From LMUY01 sp965199555 (GTDB taxonomy: Bacteria > Pseudomonadota > Alphaproteobacteria > Acetobacterales > Acetobacteraceae), in contig CBDASJ010000006.1 in NCBI GenBank assembly GCA_965199555.1, positions 372,001-436,000 on the forward strand: 64,000 nt of DNA. Reading direction: 5' to 3'. The notes beneath the pieces are model-generated. The model was not told the origin of the DNA and made no database searches. It saw only the letters and a program-made list of their open reading frames with translations. The first letter of the stretch is position 1, and each line of letters starts with the position of its first letter. Shown piece by piece: positions 59,834-64,000 of this stretch. A program made the translations under genes and the position numbers.

Positions 59834-62800
59834 ATGAGCATCTCCTCCCCGTTCATCCGGCGGCCGATCGCCACGTCCCTGCTGATGGCGGCGCTGCTGC
59901 TGGTGGGGATCGCGGCCTATCCCTTGCTGCCGGTGGCGCCGTTGCCGCGGGTGGACTTCCCCACCATCGCCGTGTCCGGCTCGCTGCCCGGTGCCAGCCC
60001 GGAAACCATGGCCTCCACGGTGGCGCAGCCGCTGGAACGGCAGTTCTCGCAGATCTCCGGCGTGTCGCAGCTCACCTCGATCAGCGTGCAGGGCAACACC
60101 CAGATCACCGTCCAGTTCGAACTCGACCGCAACATCGATGCCGCGGCTGGCGACATCCAGGCCGCGATCAACGCGGCGGGCGGGCAGTTGCCGAAGAACC
60201 TGCCGAGCCCGCCGACCTATCGCAAGGTCAACCCTGCCGACAGCCCGATCCTGATCCTGGCGGTGCAGTCCGACACCTTGCCGCTGATCGAGGTGGACGA
60301 TTGGGCGGACAACATCCTCAGCCAGCAGATTTCGCAAATCTCCGGCGTGTCCCAGGTGTCGATCGGCGGCGAGCAGAAGCGCGCCGTGCGCGTGCAGGTG
60401 GACCCGGCCCGCCTGGCTGCCATGGGCATGACGCTGGAGGACGTGCGCTCGACGTTGACCAACGTGACGGTCAACTCCGCCAAGGGCAGCGTCGACGGCC
60501 CGCGGCAGGCCTTCGCCATCTACGACAACGACCAGCTGACCAAGGCCAGCCAGTACGAGAACGTCATCCTGGCCTACCGCAACGGCGCGCCCGTGCGGGT
60601 GAAGGATATCGGCGTCGCGGTGGACGGGCCGGAAAACGCCAAGCTGGCCGGGTGGCAGAACGGCCATCGCGGCATCCAGCTACTGATCTTCAAGCAACCC
60701 GGCGCCAACGTCATCGACACGGTGAACAAGATCCGGTCGGAGCTGCCCCGGCTCCAGGCCGCTATTCCGCCGTCCATCCATGTCGACACGGTGATCGACC
60801 GCACGCTGACCATCCAGGCCTCGGTGAAGGACGTCCAGTTCACCCTTCTGCTGTCCATCGCGCTGGTGGTCATGGTGATCTTCCTGTTCCTGCGCAATTT
60901 CTGGGCGACGGTGATCCCCAGCGTGACCGTGCCGCTGGCCCTGGTGGGCACGTTCGCGGTGATGTTCCTGCTGGGCTACAGCCTGGACAATCTGTCGCTG
61001 ATGGCGCTGACCATCGCGGTCGGCTTCGTCGTGGACGACGCCATCGTGATGCTGGAGAACATCTATCGCTACGTTGAGGAAGGCATGAACCCGATGGACG
61101 CCGCGCTGCGCGGCGCCGGGGAGATCGGGTTCACCATCATCTCCATCAGCGTCTCGTTGATCGCGGTGTTCATCCCGCTGCTGCTGATGGGCGGCATCGT
61201 CGGCCGCCTGTTCCGCGAATTCGCCATGACGGTGAGCATCGCGGTCGTGGTGTCCGGCGTGATCTCGCTGACGCTGACGCCGATGATGTGCTCGCGCTTC
61301 CTGAAGCACCACAGCGGCGAACATGGCCGGCTGTATCGCTTCGTGGAGGGTTTGTTCGACGCCTTGATCGGCGGCTACGGGCGCACGTTGGACATCGCGT
61401 TGCGCTTCCGGTTCGTGACCCTGATGGTGTTCTTCTGCACGCTGGGCATCACCGCGTTCCTGTACATCACCATCCCGAAGGGGTTCTTTCCCCAGCAGGA
61501 CACCGGCGTGATCATCGGCATCACCGAAGGCGCGCAGGACATCTCGTTCGCGGAAATGTCGCGCCGCCAGGAGGCGCTGAACGAGATCATCGGCGCCGAC
61601 CCGGACGTGGAAGCGTATTCTTCGTCGATCGGCGCCGGGCTCGGTGGACAGACCGGCAATAATGGCCGCGAATACATCTCGTTGAAGCCATTCGACGAGC
61701 GCACGGACAGCGCCCAGCAGATCATCGCCCGGCTGCGGGAAAAGACCCGCAGCGTGCAGGGTGCGCAGGTGTTCATGCAGCCCGCACAGGACATCAATGT
61801 CGGCGGCCGCCTGTCACGCACGCAGTATCAGTTCACCTTGCAGGATGCCGACCTCGGCGAACTCTACCAATGGGCGCCGAAGGTGCTGGACAAACTCCGC
61901 TCGCTGCCCACCTTGCGGGACCTTGCGACGGACCAGCAGATGTCCGGCACCACGGCAACGCTGACGATCGACCGGGATGCGGCGTCCCGGTTCGGCATCA
62001 CCCCGCAGCAGATCGACGATACGCTGTATGATGCGTTCGGCCAGCGGCAGGTCACGCAATACTTCACGCAGATCAATTCCTACCACCTGATCCTGGAAGT
62101 CCCGCCGGACATGCAGGGCAAGGTGGATACGCTCGGCAAGCTGTACGTGAAATCCTCGACCGGGCAGGCCGTGCCGCTGAACACCTTCGTGAAGGTGGAC
62201 ACCAACCCGGTCGTCTCATTGTCGCTATCGCACCAGAGCCAGTTCCCGGCGGTGACGCTGTCGTTCAACCTGGCACCCAATGCGGCGCTGGGTCAGGCGG
62301 TGAACGAGATCCAGGGCGCCATGACCGCGCTCGGCACGCCCAGCACGCTGCGCGGCACGTTCCAAGGCACCGCGCAGGCGTTCCAATCCTCGTTGAGCAG
62401 CCAGCCCTACCTGATCGCCGCGGCGCTGATCACCGTCTACATCATCCTGGGCATCCTGTACGAGAGCTACATCCTGCCGCTCACCATCCTGTCCACCCTG
62501 CCCTCTGCCGGCGTGGGCGCGCTGATGATGCTGATGATCGCGCATTACGACCTATCGATCATCGCGTTGATCGGCGTCATCCTGCTGATCGGCATCGTGA
62601 AGAAGAACGGCATCATGATGGTGGACTTCGCCATCTCGGCCGAGCGCAAAGATGGCGAAACGCCGCTGAACGCGATCCGCCAGGCCTGCCTGCTGCGCTT
62701 CCGCCCCATCCTGATGACCACCATGGCGGCCATGCTGGGCGGCCTACCCTTGATGTTAGGCAGCGGCGCCGGCTCCGAACTGCGCAAGCCACTTGGCTAT

Positions 62801-62956
62801 GCCATGGTGGGCGGATTGCTGCTCAGCCAAGTGCTGACGCTCTACACCACGCCGGTGATCTACCTTTATCTGGACCGGCTGCAACGCTGGCTCGCCCCGC
62901 GCCGCCGCAGCCACATGCCGGCGCTGGCGGAGAAGATGGGCGCTGCGGCCGACTGA
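59834..62956 (+). CDS. RND multidrug efflux permease, MdtB/MdtC type
   Basis: An inner-membrane proton-driven exporter of 1040 residues with twelve helices and two large periplasmic loops. FIRRPIATSLLMAALLLVGI begins the first helix; TIAVGFVVDDAIVMLENIYR in helix 4 carries the paired aspartates of the proton relay; GIVKKNGIMMVDFAISAE lies in helix 10-11. With the adaptor it needs an outer-membrane TolC-like channel encoded elsewhere. It ends 13 bases before a bidirectional terminator. Confidence 0.95.
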   Translation: MSISSPFIRRPIATSLLMAALLLVGIAAYPLLPVAPLPRVDFPTIAVSGSLPGASPETMASTVAQPLERQFSQISGVSQLTSISVQGNTQITVQFELDRNIDAAAGDIQAAINAAGGQLPKNLPSPPTYRKVNPADSPILILAVQSDTLPLIEVDDWADNILSQQISQISGVSQVSIGGEQKRAVRVQVDPARLAAMGMTLEDVRSTLTNVTVNSAKGSVDGPRQAFAIYDNDQLTKASQYENVILAYRNGAPVRVKDIGVAVDGPENAKLAGWQNGHRGIQLLIFKQPGANVIDTVNKIRSELPRLQAAIPPSIHVDTVIDRTLTIQASVKDVQFTLLLSIALVVMVIFLFLRNFWATVIPSVTVPLALVGTFAVMFLLGYSLDNLSLMALTIAVGFVVDDAIVMLENIYRYVEEGMNPMDAALRGAGEIGFTIISISVSLIAVFIPLLLMGGIVGRLFREFAMTVSIAVVVSGVISLTLTPMMCSRFLKHHSGEHGRLYRFVEGLFDALIGGYGRTLDIALRFRFVTLMVFFCTLGITAFLYITIPKGFFPQQDTGVIIGITEGAQDISFAEMSRRQEALNEIIGADPDVEAYSSSIGAGLGGQTGNNGREYISLKPFDERTDSAQQIIARLREKTRSVQGAQVFMQPAQDINVGGRLSRTQYQFTLQDADLGELYQWAPKVLDKLRSLPTLRDLATDQQMSGTTATLTIDRDAASRFGITPQQIDDTLYDAFGQRQVTQYFTQINSYHLILEVPPDMQGKVDTLGKLYVKSSTGQAVPLNTFVKVDTNPVVSLSLSHQSQFPAVTLSFNLAPNAALGQAVNEIQGAMTALGTPSTLRGTFQGTAQAFQSSLSSQPYLIAAALITVYIILGILYESYILPLTILSTLPSAGVGALMMLMIAHYDLSIIALIGVILLIGIVKKNGIMMVDFAISAERKDGETPLNAIRQACLLRFRPILMTTMAAMLGGLPLMLGSGAGSELRKPLGYAMVGGLLLSQVLTLYTTPVIYLYLDRLQRWLAPRRRSHMPALAEKMGAAAD

Positions 62957-62969
62957 CCCCGAAACGCAG

Positions 62970-62995
62970 AAGGCCCCGGCTTGCGCCGGGGCCTT
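62970..62995. terminator. Bidirectional intrinsic terminator
   Basis: An 11-base perfect stem (AAGGCCCCGGC with GCCGGGGCCTT) and a 4-base loop. On the plus strand it ends the RND operon; on the minus strand the loop is GCAA, a stable tetraloop, and it ends the short transcript of the 23-residue peptide. The terminal AA/TT pairs give a short U end on either strand. Confidence 0.8.
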
Positions 62996-63032
62996 CCCAT
63001 TGCCGGACGGTCGCGCCGTCAGACCAGAGGCA

Positions 63033-63104
63033 TCAAGCCAGGCTTTGCTCCGAGGCAAATACCCAGGTCACGGCGGCGGACTGAGCGATCGGACAATGAG
63101 ACAC
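63033..63104 (-). CDS. Micropeptide of 23 residues with an exceptional Shine-Dalgarno
   Basis: GTG at 63104 to TGA at 63033-63035. The peptide begins MSHCPIAQSAAVTW and ends FASEQSLA; it has one cysteine and no signal or clear membrane helix. In front of it GAAAGGAGGTGATCCAG (63120-63104) is complementary to the 3' end of 16S rRNA over about 17 bases, with GGAGG seven bases from the GTG. A promoter candidate lies upstream and the terminator downstream, so the unit is complete. No known family is recognised; it may be a peptide, a leader, or a decoy for ribosomes. Confidence 0.6.
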   Translation of the reverse strand: MSHCPIAQSAAVTWVFASEQSLA

Positions 63105-63169
63105 TGGATCACCTCCTTTCAGTAAGTTTCGGGGAGTCAGATCATGGGAGCAGCCGGCCGATCCGGCAA
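63105..63169 (-). promoter_or_regulatory. Promoter and extended ribosome site of the micropeptide unit
   Basis: Minus strand: TTGCCG (63169-63164) and CATGAT (63146-63141), each 4 of 6 to the sigma-70 consensus, with a 17-base spacer. Transcription would start near 63134, leaving a leader of about 30 bases with the extended Shine-Dalgarno at 63120-63105. The -35 box lies 5 bases from the ATG of the divergent flavin reductase gene. Confidence 0.45.
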
Positions 63170-63174
63170 GGGGC

Positions 63175-63867
63175 ATGGACAGCAGCCAGCCCGGCGGCGA
63201 CAGTGCCGCCGCCGCTGAACCAGGTGCCCCCGACATGCAGTTCGACTTCGCCGCGCTGGCCGACCGCGACCGCTACAAGCTGCTGGTATCCACGGTGGTG
63301 CCGCGACCGATTGCCTGGGTCGTCACCCAGTCGGCCGCCGGGGTGGTGAACGCGGCGCCCTACTCGTTCTTCAATGCCATCAGTGGTGAGCCGCCCTTGC
63401 TGGCGGTCAGCATCGAGGGTCGGGCCGGTGAGCGGAAGGACACCGCGGTGAACATCCGCGAGACTGGGCAATTCGTGGTCAACCTGGTGAGCGACGCGAT
63501 GTCCACCGAGATGGTGGTGACGGCGATCGACTTCGAACCCGGCGTCAGCGAGGTCGCAGAGGCCGGGCTGGCGACGCTCCCGTCCGTCAGGATTGCCCCG
63601 CCGCGGATCGCCGATAGCCCGGTGGCGTTCGAGTGCGAGTTGTCGCAAACCGTCGAACTTCCCGGCAACCGCGACCTCGTGCTCGGCCGGGTGGTGATGA
63701 TGCACGTCGCCGACCATGCGGTGCTGGATGCGGCGCGGTGCTACATCGACACACCCAAGCTCGGCCTGGTGGGCCGCATGCATGGCGGCGGCTGGTATGC
63801 CCGGACCACCGACCTGTTCGAGGTCCCACGCATCACGCCGGCGGACTGGAAGCGCCGTCCGGCGTAA
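63175..63867 (+). CDS. Flavin reductase-like (DIM6/NTAB) FMN-binding protein
   Basis: A 230-residue split-barrel flavoprotein. RYKLLVSTVVPRPIAWVVTQ and VVNAAPYSFFNAISGEPPLL are the FMN-binding signature, followed by KDTAVNIRETGQFVVNLVSD. It may reduce flavin for a monooxygenase or act as a stand-alone reductase. AAGGGGC stands before the ATG at 63175; an internal ATG at 63235 has no ribosome site. The 3' end overlaps the convergent DNA ligase gene by 35 bases. Confidence 0.85.
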   Translation: MDSSQPGGDSAAAAEPGAPDMQFDFAALADRDRYKLLVSTVVPRPIAWVVTQSAAGVVNAAPYSFFNAISGEPPLLAVSIEGRAGERKDTAVNIRETGQFVVNLVSDAMSTEMVVTAIDFEPGVSEVAEAGLATLPSVRIAPPRIADSPVAFECELSQTVELPGNRDLVLGRVVMMHVADHAVLDAARCYIDTPKLGLVGRMHGGGWYARTTDLFEVPRITPADWKRRPA

Positions 63868-64000
63868 CCGCGTCGGCCGGCTGGTTCTCCAGCAGCCGCA
63901 CCAGGGTTTCCAGGCGATCCGCCTCCGCCGCCGGCTTGTCGGTGCGGATGCGTGCGACGCGGGGAAAGCGCAGCGCCACCCCGGATTTGTGCCGGTTCGA
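63833..64000 (-). CDS. C-terminal end of an ATP-dependent DNA ligase (5' part outside window)
   Basis: The frame enters from the right edge and ends at a TGA at 63835-63833, giving 55 residues. HKSGVALRFPRVARIRTDKP followed by AAEADRLETLVRLLE is the C-terminal signature of the bacterial ATP-dependent ligase group annotated as cisplatin damage response ligases; the GVALRFPR segment belongs to the OB-fold domain. It would be a repair ligase additional to the NAD-dependent LigA. The rest of the gene lies outside the window. Confidence 0.8.
   Translation of the reverse strand, partial: SNRHKSGVALRFPRVARIRTDKPAAEADRLETLVRLLENQPADAVTPDGASSPPA

Noticed and set aside
63104..63120. Plus-strand match to the 3' end of 16S rRNA (CTGGATCACCTCCTTTC), as if an rRNA gene fragment
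   Set aside because: The flanks do not match 16S rRNA, and the complementary strand makes better sense as an extended Shine-Dalgarno before a short frame with promoter and terminator.
1..64000. CRISPR arrays, insertion sequences, prophage, tRNA genes
   Set aside because: No regular direct repeats with spacers, no transposase or integrase frames and no tRNA-like cloverleaf were seen on either strand when reading through; a tRNAscan or ISfinder search was not possible.

Overview
The window reads as chromosomal DNA of a GC-rich alphaproteobacterium, most likely Rhodospirillales/Acetobacteraceae. The main reasons are a nine-gene pentose-phosphate operon with a transaldolase-phosphoglucose isomerase fusion and a short NAD-type 6-phosphogluconate dehydrogenase, as known from Gluconobacter and its relatives; the conserved TPR protein-bamB-der order; and strong GC bias at third codon positions. 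That bias creates many long shadow frames opposite real genes, which I left out. The taxonomic call is inference.

Layout. 1-9.3 kb: the end of an unidentified gene, then a leftward run of a GST, a VOC/glyoxalase protein, a family 4 glycosyltransferase, an O-antigen-ligase-like protein, a CobW GTPase, a WD40 protein and an aldo/keto reductase, with a REP-like inverted pair between the last two groups; a rightward omega-amino acid:pyruvate transaminase; and a DUF3108 protein. 9.3-23 kb: a compact hybrid NRPS-PKS locus. A 3098-residue protein has the order A-T-KS-AT-T-aminotransferase-C-A-T. It is followed by a frameshifted C-T-(degenerate TE) protein, an exported alpha/beta hydrolase, and, facing it, an Sfp-type phosphopantetheinyl transferase coupled to an enoyl-CoA hydratase-like protein. 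The binding-pocket codes suggest valine (first A) and glycine (second A). With a malonyl-type AT and an in-line aminotransferase, the logic predicts a 3,4-diamino acid (vicinal diamine) joined to glycine.

23-41 kb: mainly housekeeping and transport. There are two solute-binding proteins, small stress-type proteins, a CDP-diacylglycerol pyrophosphatase, an MFS carrier, TPR-bamB-der, dihydroorotase, a trans-aconitate methyltransferase, two FAD proteins whose start codons overlap head to head, and a three-gene histidine kinase/response regulator set. 41.5-52.6 kb: the operon tkt, tal-pgi, gnd, zwf, two HAD phosphatases, pgl, rpiA, gntK, covering gluconate entry and the oxidative and non-oxidative pentose-phosphate steps, with a palindromic operator candidate in front. 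52.6-64 kb: rlmI, a LysR regulator with an oxidoreductase, a DUF1348 protein, an N-formylglutamate amidohydrolase, a lytic transglycosylase, an RND efflux pair, a flavin reductase and the end of an ATP-dependent DNA ligase.

Two small elements are not explained by ordinary gene calling. On the minus strand at 57490-57571 there is a well-formed small RNA candidate: a UUCG-capped hairpin, a hairpin whose loop is an anti-Shine-Dalgarno sequence, and a GCAA-capped terminator with a U tract. On the minus strand at 62970-63169 there is a complete miniature transcription unit for a 23-residue peptide, whose Shine-Dalgarno matches the 3' end of 16S rRNA over about 17 bases. No tRNA, rRNA, CRISPR array, insertion sequence or phage gene was seen. 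No gene-free stretch exceeds 300 bases.
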